Source: JAGLQA01 sp023135565 (lineage in GTDB: Bacteria > Acidobacteriota > Aminicenantia > UBA2199). Taken from it: a DNA stretch of 20,813 nt. The notes beneath the pieces are model-generated. The model did not search any database. It worked only from the letters and a program-made list of their open reading frames with translations, and was not told where the DNA came from. The stretch spans positions 1 through 20,813 of the forward strand of contig DAOWCY010000125.1 of assembly GCA_030639305.1 (NCBI GenBank), read 5' to 3'. Both the position numbers and the translations under genes were made by a program. Numbering within the stretch: position 1 is the stretch's first letter; each line of letters begins with the position of its first letter. This document shows positions 1 to 6,697 of the stretch, piece by piece.

Positions 1-162
1 AGAGACATCTTAATTTGGGCTTATACATTGATTACAAGGTGCTTTTCGTCCATAAAATGGAGAAGCTCAAAAATATAATTTGTGAAAATACCTGGAGAAA
101 AGATGGCAAAACATGACCTGAAAAACACCTGGAATTGTCTGATAATATATAGTTTATATAAT

Positions 163-267
163 ATTGATGATTGACTGTGCTAAGTCGATGATTGCCCCTA
201 TTAGGTCAATGAGTGAGGATGCCCGGTCAACCGGTGAGATTGCCGGGTCGATGAGTGACTATGCTAT
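163..267. repeat. Five tandem 21-bp repeats
   Basis: Five units of exactly 21 bp begin at 163, 184, 205, 226 and 247. Units 2 to 5 all start with GTC, and the looser consensus is GTCGATGAGTGA followed by an ATGCC-like end. There are no spacers, so this is not a CRISPR. Read on the minus strand, 21 bp equals seven codons and gives a heptapeptide pattern (SLIDPAI, SPVDRAS, SLIDLIG, AIIDLAQ), but a stop codon falls in the first minus-strand unit and no start or ribosome site is present. It lies just 3' of the HEAT-repeat ATPase gene. The rest of 1-327 is AT-rich and shows no gene. Confidence 0.8.
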
Positions 268-327
268 CTCACCTAAAAGGTAAAGGTATTTTCAAAGCCG
301 GGGAGTCGAGAAGATAGAACCATTAGG

Positions 328-3045
328 TTAACTATTATCGAAGGTGTGTATGAGCAGTTGGGCGGCTTCGCGCATTTCCGGCTGCTGGCGTTCTAAGACA
401 GCCGGGTCGCGGTTGGATGTGATATAATCGAGAGCCACGATATAGGGTTTAAAAATCTCCGGGCCCTTTTTGAAGCCTTTTTTTGCATGCTCCACCGAGG
501 CGGAGATGGTGTCTACGTCGCCCCAGCGAAAGGCGGAATCCAACAATTCCCTGATTGCTTTTACTATTAAATTACGAATTTCATTAGATTTTATTTCGAT
601 TAACACACGGATCACTTTATCTATATTTTGCACCGGCCTTGTTGAGGCGATTTTTCCCAGAGCAATTATAGAACTAATCCGTACATCTTTTGCTTTATCT
701 ATTAAGCACTCTATTAGCGCCGGGACTGCCTCCTCCGAACCGATCTCACCCAGGGCAAAAGCCACACTGCCCCGAACACCACTGGCTTCATCTTTTAAAC
801 AATCTATCAATGCCGGGACTGCTTCCTCCGAACCGATTTTACCCAGGGCAAAAGCCGCACTGCCGCGGACATCATTGGCTTCATCTTTTAAACAATCTAT
901 CAACGCTGGGACAACTGCTCCCGAACCGATTTCACCTAATGCAGTAGCCGCACTGCCGCGATTAATAGGGTCTTCATCTTTTAAGCAATCTATCAGCGCC
1001 GGAACAGCCGACTCAAAACCGATTTTGCCCAGGGCAGAAATCGCACTGCCGCGAACAATATTATTCTTATCATTTATACACTCTATCAGCGCCGGGACAG
1101 CCGATTCAGAACCGATACGTCCCAAGGCATTTGCCGCGCTGCCGCGAACGTTATGAGCTACATCTTTTAGCCCCTCTATCAGCGCTGGGGCAGCCTCCTC
1201 CGAACCGATCTCTCCCAAGGCATTTGCCGCACTGCCGCGAACATTATCGGCTTCATCCTTCAAACAATCTATCAGCGCCGGGACTGCCCCTTCCAAACCG
1301 ATCTTGCCCAGTGCAGTCGCCGCACTGCCGCGAACATCATTGGCTTCATCTTTTAGACACTCTATAAGCGCCGGGACTGCCGCTTCAGAACCGATTTTTC
1401 CCAGTGCAGTGGCGGCGCTGCCACGTTTGCCTGCATTATCGTGCATCAAGCTATCTATTAAAAGTTGAACGGCTAACCCAGGACTGTGTTTTTCAAGATC
1501 AGCCACGTACACAAAAATATTATAATTTAATAAATCGTTGGCAGCCCGGAAAGATAAGAACGCTTCACTTTTGTTCTTAATCTTTTTTAAAAGGAAAATA
1601 CCTTTATTCAAGAAGTAATAGCCATCATCCGAATATTCCTTATCCAGGTGATCTAACTCTACTTTTATGGCATCAAAATCTTTGATTTTATATATTTGGT
1701 ATAGACGATCAAAATGGCGTTCGTATTTTTCTTTTCTTTCAGATATTTCTGCTATGTACTGCATATATTCGTCGATTTCGTCTATCCTCTCCTCTTCATT
1801 CGCCCGGAGCACTGTCTCGAACTCGGCGGATAGTTTTTTCCAGATACTGTCCCGCTCTTGCGGCGTGGCATACCAGGAGGTAAAAAACTCTAACAAATAC
1901 TGGATCCTCCCCCTGGCGGCCCGGGAATGATTCATCTGGTGCCAGATGCGGAAAAACCGCTCCGGGATAATATAAAAGGTACGCTTGTGCCGCCGCGGCT
2001 CCCGGCGGATATATCCGCTGCGCTCTAACCGGGTGATTAACGCCCGGACGGTTTTCGGTTCCATGCGGGCTTCTTTTGCCAGTTCCGTAGGCGAGCAGCC
2101 TTCGGCCATTAAACACATTCTTTCCAATAAACCGGCTTCCTGCTCGCTGATCTCTTTCATCCTGTCCTGGTAAAAGGGGGTGATTTTATCCAACAGGCTT
2201 TCCAATTCGGTTTTCACGTCGGTAATGCTGCGATTGGCTACCAGATCGTAAAGCATAATAGTAAGGCGCGGATTGCCGCCGGTAAAATGATACAAAGCCA
2301 TAAGCTGCGGTCTTAATTTATCTAAGTAACTTTCGACAAAATCTATGTTTTCTTCCAGCAGGGCGATCCTGCGCAGCATTTCCCGCTGCTGCTCCGGGCT
2401 CAACTCTTCCAAAAGTTTGACCTGGAAAAATTCAAACAGCGGTTCTTCCGGCGTAGTAACCGCATTCAAATGTGTAGGAGAAGTGCTGACCAAAACCAAC
2501 CACTCCTCTTCGATCAAAATTTTCCTCAAAAGATGAAGCTCTTTTTTGTACCGGAACTGGTTCTCAAACACCCGGTTGACATTCTCCACCATCAACAGGA
2601 TGCCGCAATTATGCCGGCGGTGGAATTTTCTGAAAGCGTCTAAAGACAGATCCGTAACCCTGGCGTCGTCGTCATCGTACTTTACCCGCTCATAGGTCTC
2701 CGCCGCCTCTTTATCATCTACCTTTTCCGTAAAAATTCTCAGGGCTTCGATGAGCAGGTTGGCTACATTGGTAATGCCATAAGCGTCTTCCGAAAGAGAT
2801 AAAGAATGCCATTTACTACTAAGTTCGGGGGTTTGCTCTATCCGGTGTTCCACCATGCGCAGCAGGTTGGTTTTCCCGATCCCGCGAGGGCCGATAATCA
2901 AGTAGTGCTGCCGCGATCCGCCCGGCTGCCACTTCGCTAACCTGTCTAAAATCTCCTGCAAAAAAGGCTCCCTGGCGACAAAGGTTTTTTCCAATTGCTC
3001 CACCGGGGTGCGCTGGGGCCTGAAAACTCGCAGTGTATGTGACAT
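328..3045 (-). CDS. AAA/STAND-like ATPase with winged helix and HEAT repeats
   Basis: A 905-aa protein. Visible: Walker A GPRGIGKT (residues 52-59); a Walker B-like strand ILLMVENVN (149-157), in which the usual Asp is Glu followed by Asn; a sensor-like LVLVSTS (183-189); GGNPR (256-260); a winged-helix segment about 310-360; a helical middle region; then eight HEAT repeats of 31 aa (about 540-787) and a partial ninth. This is the architecture of ORC/STAND-type NTPases with a C-terminal solenoid, which usually binds a partner or ligand. No effector domain such as a nuclease, protease or TIR was recognised. I chose the ATG at 3045 because GAGAGG lies 10 bases upstream and it begins 7 bases after the upstream ATPase stop; a start at 3090 would overlap that gene by 38 bases. 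It is probably translationally coupled and co-transcribed with the upstream ATPase. The function is unknown; signalling, conflict or DNA-bound regulation are possible. Confidence 0.85.
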   Translation of the reverse strand: MSHTLRVFRPQRTPVEQLEKTFVAREPFLQEILDRLAKWQPGGSRQHYLIIGPRGIGKTNLLRMVEHRIEQTPELSSKWHSLSLSEDAYGITNVANLLIEALRIFTEKVDDKEAAETYERVKYDDDDARVTDLSLDAFRKFHRRHNCGILLMVENVNRVFENQFRYKKELHLLRKILIEEEWLVLVSTSPTHLNAVTTPEEPLFEFFQVKLLEELSPEQQREMLRRIALLEENIDFVESYLDKLRPQLMALYHFTGGNPRLTIMLYDLVANRSITDVKTELESLLDKITPFYQDRMKEISEQEAGLLERMCLMAEGCSPTELAKEARMEPKTVRALITRLERSGYIRREPRRHKRTFYIIPERFFRIWHQMNHSRAARGRIQYLLEFFTSWYATPQERDSIWKKLSAEFETVLRANEEERIDEIDEYMQYIAEISERKEKYERHFDRLYQIYKIKDFDAIKVELDHLDKEYSDDGYYFLNKGIFLLKKIKNKSEAFLSFRAANDLLNYNIFVYVADLEKHSPGLAVQLLIDSLMHDNAGKRGSAATALGKIGSEAAVPALIECLKDEANDVRGSAATALGKIGLEGAVPALIDCLKDEADNVRGSAANALGEIGSEEAAPALIEGLKDVAHNVRGSAANALGRIGSESAVPALIECINDKNNIVRGSAISALGKIGFESAVPALIDCLKDEDPINRGSAATALGEIGSGAVVPALIDCLKDEANDVRGSAAFALGKIGSEEAVPALIDCLKDEASGVRGSVAFALGEIGSEEAVPALIECLIDKAKDVRISSIIALGKIASTRPVQNIDKVIRVLIEIKSNEIRNLIVKAIRELLDSAFRWGDVDTISASVEHAKKGFKKGPEIFKPYIVALDYITSNRDPAVLERQQPEMREAAQLLIHTFDNS
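685..1428 (-). repeat. Eight 93-bp direct repeats encoding HEAT units
   Basis: Eight consecutive 93-bp units within the ATPase gene each encode 31 residues of the form VRGSAA.ALGKIGSEEAVPALI.CLKDEA. The period is exact; for example CTGCC marks recur at 1418 and 1325. Both the DNA and the protein units are very alike, so the array was probably enlarged or homogenised recently by duplication. The sequence belongs to the PBS-lyase-type HEAT repeat family. The strong repetition also produces long meaningless open frames on the plus strand here. Confidence 0.9.
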
Positions 3046-3052
3046 GTCCGGT

Positions 3053-4342
3053 TTACCTCTCTTTTTCATCGTCTTTATAATCCCAGCCATAGTGGGTTTT
3101 CCACCATATCTTCAACACCCGGCTGTAAAAAGCATAAGTATTATCTTGAGATTTTAAATCGAAAGCGCTGCCTGCCGCGAAGCGGCTTATCGCCCCCCCA
3201 CGCGAGTGGGGTTTTAAATAAAAATCGTTCCCCAATTTGTTCATTAAACGCAGGAAATCTTCCCGCGACTGCACGCCGGGCGATAAATTCCCGGTTTTTA
3301 AGTAAACCTGGAAAAGGGTGTCTTTTTTTACCGGGTTATCGGCCCGCGACATGATTCCCAATATCTCTTTGGCCGCCCGGCCTTCTAAGTCGAAATAATA
3401 TTGGTCGATCCTGGACCGGTAATGCTGGAAAACAGCGGAAGTCGAACCGCCGAGTAAATCTTCGTCAAAGGCTTCCAGGACTATCCCCGGCGTCATTTCG
3501 CAGCGCAAAATCTTGACCCTGTCCAAAATCGCCTTGAGCAAAACCGCCAGCAAGTAGGGAATCGGTTCGCCGAGAGTTTCGAGGATAGTCTCTTTGACTG
3601 CCCCGGTAAGCTCGATCTTTTGGGCTAAAAATATCTCTTCTATATATTTTTGAGCGGTTTCGGCGGGAAAAGGTTTAAGCCTTATTATAGATATATCATT
3701 GATGGTATCAACCAGCCCTTTGTATTCCAGGGTAGACACTAAATTGATAGAACCGCCGATAACAAACCGCGCTTTGGTTTCCCTGGCGGTACGCAGCGCC
3801 CGGAACCAGTGCAGCAGTTGTTTTGCCTCTTCGACATTCTTGTTCAGGATATTATTCGCCATAATAGGGAATTCGTCGATTATTAACAGCAGCGGCTTAT
3901 CGCCTTTTGTCAGCAGCGATTTGATTTGCTCGCCGTAATCGAGCCACCTGTCTTTGACGTCGGTTTTCTCCCTGATCTCTACTTTGATGCCGCCAAAATC
4001 TAACCCGCCGGGCAAATCACGCAGGAATTTACCGAACTTTTTGGTGCCCGTCCAAAGCTCTTTGGCTAAACGCAAAAAATGGCGCTGTTTGATAAGTTTG
4101 GCGATTAGCTCTACGATAAAATCCGCCGCCGAATTTATATACGCCACATCTATATAAAGCGGGATATATGAACCGCGTGGAAAATCAAGCAAATTATACA
4201 TCGCCCCTGTTTTACCGAACCTGCGCGGAGCCACCAGCAGCACATTGTCTTTCTCTAAATTCGACCAGATTCTTTCGATCAAATGCTCCTGTCCGAAATA
4301 ATCTTCACCCCGCGGCACATTACCGATAACCAATTCCGGCAT
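3053..4342 (-). CDS. PF01637-like ATPase carrying an in-frame 20-residue insert
   Basis: A 429-aa ATPase of the archaeal-ATPase type (PF01637-like, recognised from motifs and layout). Visible: Walker A APRRFGKT (38-45), Walker B LLLIIDEF (151-158), sensor-like GGSIN (196-200), then a helical/winged-helix C-terminus ending near KIWWKTHYGWDY. The start is the ATG at 4342, preceded by AAGGAGG with about 8 bases of spacing; a TTG at 4396 has no ribosome site and lies within the operator-like repeats. Residues 378-397 (PHSRGGAISR then FAAGSAFDLK) are encoded by a palindromic element plus a target duplication. Without them FYLK joins directly to SQDNTYAF, as expected in the family. It is the first gene of a two-ATPase operon and its stop lies 7 bases before the next start. 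Members of this family are often linked to mobile or conflict loci; the substrate is unknown. Confidence 0.85.
   Translation of the reverse strand: MPELVIGNVPRGEDYFGQEHLIERIWSNLEKDNVLLVAPRRFGKTGAMYNLLDFPRGSYIPLYIDVAYINSAADFIVELIAKLIKQRHFLRLAKELWTGTKKFGKFLRDLPGGLDFGGIKVEIREKTDVKDRWLDYGEQIKSLLTKGDKPLLLIIDEFPIMANNILNKNVEEAKQLLHWFRALRTARETKARFVIGGSINLVSTLEYKGLVDTINDISIIRLKPFPAETAQKYIEEIFLAQKIELTGAVKETILETLGEPIPYLLAVLLKAILDRVKILRCEMTPGIVLEAFDEDLLGGSTSAVFQHYRSRIDQYYFDLEGRAAKEILGIMSRADNPVKKDTLFQVYLKTGNLSPGVQSREDFLRLMNKLGNDFYLKPHSRGGAISRFAAGSAFDLKSQDNTYAFYSRVLKIWWKTHYGWDYKDDEKER
3152..3219 (-). repeat. Palindromic element inserted in a coding sequence, with 8-bp direct repeats
   Basis: The 52-bp core (3160-3211) contains CCCCAC/GTGGGG and CTGCCGCGAAGCGGC palindromes and is flanked by identical TTTTAAAT copies at 3152-3159 and 3212-3219. 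Core plus one flank is 60 bp, adding exactly 20 codons to the ATPase with no stop. The same skeleton, including AGCGGCTTATC (3181-3191), recurs at 15453-15511 (inverse orientation) and partly at 5901-5920. The flanking repeat looks like a target-site duplication. This resembles Rickettsia palindromic elements in behaviour, not in sequence. Confidence 0.8.
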
Positions 4343-4382
4343 AAAAACACCTCCTTCCTCGAATTTATTGTGGGCAGCAAAG

Positions 4383-4405
4383 TTGTTGCGCAACAAACTT
4401 GTTGC
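4383..4405. promoter_or_regulatory. Overlapping inverted repeats (operator-like) before the ATPase operon
   Basis: TTGTTGCGCAACAA (4383-4396) is a perfect 14-bp palindrome. It overlaps a second dyad, GCAACAA-AC-TTGTTGC (4390-4405). Together they present three alternating half-sites just downstream of the -10 of the minus-strand promoter, where a bound repressor would block transcription. No regulator gene lies adjacent, so the binding protein is unknown; autoregulation by one of the winged-helix ATPases is conceivable. Confidence 0.55.
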
Positions 4406-4413
4406 CTATCATG

Positions 4414-4441
4414 ATTATAATAATTTTTTTTAAAAAGTCAA
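4414..4441 (-). promoter_or_regulatory. Sigma70-type promoter of the two-ATPase operon
   Basis: On the minus strand, TTGACT (4436-4441) is followed after 16 bases by a perfect TATAAT (4414-4419). Transcription would begin near 4407 and give a leader of about 65 bases before the ATG at 4342, running straight into the operator-like repeats. Confidence 0.7.
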
Positions 4442-4838
4442 GCGGTTTTTTTTAAAATTTCTAAGCGCCGCCTATCAGGGAATTGTCTTGGCCCGTCCCT
4501 AAAATATGAATTTTTACACTTTTGATAAAACAACTTCTTCGTTCGCGGAAATGGGGACAGGTAAATAATTCTAAATTTGAGACATTCGGTCAATAAAGAA
4601 AAAAAGCGACGGAATTCGTGAAGTAAAATTTTCCCGGTAGTATTTAAGCAAACAAAAAGAGATCAAAGTATACGTATACCCCAGGGAGGATAATCAAGAT
4701 TTCTGAAAATTCGTTATAAGTTGATTTCTTATTTTGTCAAGCAATTCCCAATAAAATCTGTACTCTCACGCTTAAAGGGACGAGCAATTTAAATTCACTG
4801 TAACTGTTTTAATCCTACTTTTTACTTCTTTCTTGAAG
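4442..4838. other. Non-coding stretch 3' of the transposase
   Basis: No gene is visible. It holds the left inverted-repeat end of the transposase unit (GGGACAGGTAA, 4554-4564) and a perfect 12-bp palindrome GTATACGTATAC (4668-4679). The remainder is AT-rich. Confidence 0.5.
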
Positions 4839-5777
4839 TTAAGGTTTGAGCAAAGCAAAAGGGTCGGAAGGACTGAAAGAAGTTAAACGCCGGATTGAAA
4901 AAATACGCCCTCCTACCACAGCCTCATGAACTCTTCGTTCCTTCTTGAAAAAAATCTGCCCGGAAAAACGATCATATGCATCACGAATAAATCCCTCCGA
5001 TCCCAACACCAGACCATCTGAAAAAGAACGTGATCGTTTACGAAATACATCCCGATAGGGCAGCCCATAACCGTTTTTTTCTCCCCCGGCAAGAATGTTT
5101 TTATGGATTCTTCCCCGGTCTTCCTCTTCGATTCCTCCAGCCCGGTATACAAAGCCATGGTACTGACGTAAATCCTCAACACTATCAGTTTCAAATATCC
5201 CGCTAAAATCCAGGAAACCATCCCGGTTTTTAGTCTTCACCCGGTACCACAAGCTGCACCAACGGTAATCTTCCGGGCACAGCACAATTCCCGCACGCAC
5301 CGGGTTTAAATCGATGTAGCCCAGGCAGTTGAGAAGACCTTCGCCTTTTTCTATCAACACACTTTTGAAGCGTTCGCACCAGAAGTAGCCTTTCCTATTA
5401 TTCTGACGATTATACCAGAAAGAAAAGGTTTGTTTGACACATTTTATGTATTCGGAAAGGTCTCTTAATTTCTTTCTTATCCCGGTTAAATCTCCCAATT
5501 TAAGGTTGTCTTTCCCATAGAACTTTTTTAACCGCTCCATCACCTCCCGGTCTGAGCAGTTTTCTCCGGTTTCCATGCAAACCAGCAGGTGAAAATGGTT
5601 TGACATGATGGCAAAACCGATAACTTTGACAAAAAAGAGTTCTGAATATTTTTTGATGATATGAAAGAGTTTTTCTTTTTCGTTTTCGCCGAGGAGGAAT
5701 TCCTGTCCCACAGTTCGAGAGATGATGTGGTAGTAAGCATTTTCGTCTATCACTTTTAGCCTTCGTATTCGTGCCAT
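4839..5777 (-). CDS. REP-associated tyrosine transposase (RAYT, Y1_Tnp)
   Basis: A 312-aa HUH-superfamily transposase. The metal-binding HUH motif is HFH at 61-63 within MSNHFHLLV; the likely nucleophile is Tyr110 in EYIKCVKQTF, followed by the family signature WYNRQNNRKGYFWCERFKS (121-139) and YIDLNPVRAG (154-163). Such enzymes cut and join single-stranded DNA at palindromes and are thought to spread REP elements. The start ATG has GGAGG 8 bases upstream. The gene looks intact. It is longer than a minimal Y1 transposase because of a C-terminal extension (about 180-312) with LGSEGFIRDAY, seen in a RAYT subgroup. It is transcribed alone from its own promoter. The many palindromic repeats in this window are candidate substrates, by inference only. 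Confidence 0.9.
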   Translation of the reverse strand: MARIRRLKVIDENAYYHIISRTVGQEFLLGENEKEKLFHIIKKYSELFFVKVIGFAIMSNHFHLLVCMETGENCSDREVMERLKKFYGKDNLKLGDLTGIRKKLRDLSEYIKCVKQTFSFWYNRQNNRKGYFWCERFKSVLIEKGEGLLNCLGYIDLNPVRAGIVLCPEDYRWCSLWYRVKTKNRDGFLDFSGIFETDSVEDLRQYHGFVYRAGGIEEEDRGRIHKNILAGGEKNGYGLPYRDVFRKRSRSFSDGLVLGSEGFIRDAYDRFSGQIFFKKERRVHEAVVGGRIFSIRRLTSFSPSDPFALLKP

Positions 5778-5807
5778 TTTTTTATCCTCCTTCTTTTTTT
5801 ATAGGAT

Positions 5808-5836
5808 ATTTTACCACTTTCATTAATAGATGTCAA
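5808..5836 (-). promoter_or_regulatory. Promoter of the transposase
   Basis: On the minus strand, a perfect TTGACA (5831-5836), a 17-base spacer ending in TGG, then TAAAAT (5808-5813). The TG makes it an extended -10. It lies just inside the right inverted repeat, so the gene would carry its promoter with it. Transcription would begin near 5801, about 24 bases before the start codon. Confidence 0.7.
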
Positions 5837-5900
5837 TAAATTACCTGTCCCTTTATTCCTTGTTTTTTTGTTGGATTTCGGGAATACTGTCCCTGTTGTA

Positions 5901-5965
5901 CTGCCGCAGAGCGGCTTATCGGCTGGGTGCGCCGCACTCTTGCGAAACGGCTCAGAGGGTGCCCG
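5901..5965. repeat. Composite of palindromic repeat fragments
   Basis: CTGCCGCAGAGCGGCTTATC (5901-5920) matches the core of the element inside the ATPase gene apart from two bases. It is followed by GGGTGCGCCGCA (5925-5936), whose reverse complement is at 18745-18756, and by AGGGTGCCCG (5956-5965), also present at 9197-9206. So three repeat pieces found elsewhere in the window are joined here, between the transposase unit and the YjbQ-family gene. Confidence 0.6.
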
Positions 5966-6001
5966 CATGTATTATCCTCTCAAATAATTTTTCTGCATCT
6001 A

Positions 6002-6030
6002 TTGAAATACGATTCCATTTTCTTTATAAT
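6002..6030 (+). promoter_or_regulatory. Promoter of the YjbQ-family gene
   Basis: TTGAAA (6002-6007), a 17-base spacer, then TATAAT (6025-6030). Transcription would start near 6037, giving a leader of about 23 bases that contains the ribosome site AAGGAG. Confidence 0.7.
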
Positions 6031-6059
6031 CCTATCATGATAAACGAAGGAGTAAAAAG

Positions 6060-6476
6060 ATGAAAAGCTATCGCAAAGAACTATGGTTCCAAACTTCAAA
6101 ACGGCGGGAACTGATCAATATTACCCCGGATGTGGAAAAATGTCTGCATGAAAGCGGCATCAAAGAAGGTTTCGTCCTGTGCAACGCTATGCATATCACG
6201 GCCAGCGTGTTTATCAACGATGACGAATCCGGGCTGCACAAAGATTACGAGAAATGGCTGGAAAAATTGGCCCCGGAAAAACCCCATTCCCAATATAACC
6301 ACAATACTTTCGAAGATAACGCCGACGCCCACCTGAAAAGAACTATCATGGGCCGCGAAGTGGTGGTGGCAATCACCGCCGGCAAATTGGATTTCGGCCC
6401 CTGGGAACAAATCTTCTACGGCGAGTTCGACGGCAAAAGAAAAAAAAGAGTCTTAGTCAAAATTATCGGAGAATAA
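6060..6476 (+). CDS. YjbQ / UPF0047 family protein
   Basis: A 138-aa cytosolic protein of full family length. Conserved elements visible: MHITASVFINDDESG (44-58) with His45, the YNHNTFEDNADAHLK block (79-93) with His81 and His91, and the C-terminal signature AGKLDFGPWEQIFYGEFDGK (107-126). Family members form small barrels; E. coli YjbQ has been reported to have weak thiamine-phosphate synthase activity, but the physiological role is unsettled. The start ATG has AAGGAG 7 bases upstream and its own promoter. It is a single-gene unit, convergent with the minus-strand small-protein/DsrE operon. Confidence 0.9.
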   Translation: MKSYRKELWFQTSKRRELINITPDVEKCLHESGIKEGFVLCNAMHITASVFINDDESGLHKDYEKWLEKLAPEKPHSQYNHNTFEDNADAHLKRTIMGREVVVAITAGKLDFGPWEQIFYGEFDGKRKKRVLVKIIGE

Positions 6477-6508
6477 AAAAAATATTTGGAAAACCCACAC
6501 GGTTTTTC
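6474..6508 (-). terminator. Intrinsic terminator of the DsrE operon
   Basis: GGAAAACC (6488-6495), loop CACAC, GGTTTTTC (6501-6508) form an 8-bp stem with one G-T pair. On the minus strand it is followed by AAATATTTTTTTT, the U-tract expected for a terminator. It also overlaps the stop of the convergent YjbQ-family gene. Confidence 0.55.
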
Positions 6509-6513
6509 GTTGT

Positions 6514-6690
6514 TTACGCCTTTTGCTCCTTTAAAGCTCGACAACAAGTAAATTTCCTGTCTAAATTATCCTGCACCTCTCTACGAAGGAGCGCCAATTC
6601 TTTTTCTACATCTATTTTCTCAAAACCTTTGTTTTTCCAGGTGTCCCAGACGCTGAGAGGTTTTCTTTTCTTTAGCTTTTTTGTGGGCAT
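6514..6690 (-). CDS. Small basic protein, 58 aa, unknown
   Basis: A 58-codon frame begins at an ATG 7 bases after the DsrE-like gene's stop and ends just before a terminator-like hairpin. The protein starts MPTKKLKKRKPLSVWDTWKN and continues with a charged helical stretch DVEKELALLRREVQDNLDRK, then ends in TCCRALKEQKA. The spacing suggests translation coupled to the upstream gene, because no good ribosome site is present. The lysine-rich start and predicted helix suit a nucleic-acid or partner-binding small protein, but I do not recognise the family. A chance frame cannot be excluded. Confidence 0.45.
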   Translation of the reverse strand: MPTKKLKKRKPLSVWDTWKNKGFEKIDVEKELALLRREVQDNLDRKFTCCRALKEQKA

Positions 6691-6697
6691 CGAGGTG

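Larger units (their letters stand above)
4553..5851 (-). mobile_element. REP-type transposase unit bounded by 11-bp inverted repeats
   Basis: GGGACAGGTAA (4554-4564) and its exact reverse complement TTACCTGTCCC (5841-5851) bracket a single Y1 transposase gene and its promoter. The similarity extends loosely inward (ATAATT against TTTATT). A further partial copy, ACTGTCCC, lies at 5886-5893. Similar GGGGACAGGT sequences are, from memory, common around this transposase class. The ends are candidates: no target duplication was identified. Confidence 0.6.

Noticed and set aside
163..267. Possible CRISPR array
   Set aside because: The 21-bp units are contiguous with no spacers and diverge from each other.
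470..1156. A 228-codon open frame on the plus strand opposite the HEAT array
   Set aside because: It is the mirror of the 93-bp repeats: repetitive, without a ribosome site or recognisable domain, and the minus-strand gene explains the region fully.
3046..3090. Upstream start for the HEAT ATPase (ATG at 3090)
   Set aside because: It would overlap the preceding gene by 38 bases; the ATG at 3045 has a ribosome site and fits coupled translation.
4343..4396. TTG start extending the PF01637-like ATPase by 18 residues
   Set aside because: No ribosome site, and it lies in the operator-like palindromes; the ATG at 4342 has a perfect AAGGAGG.
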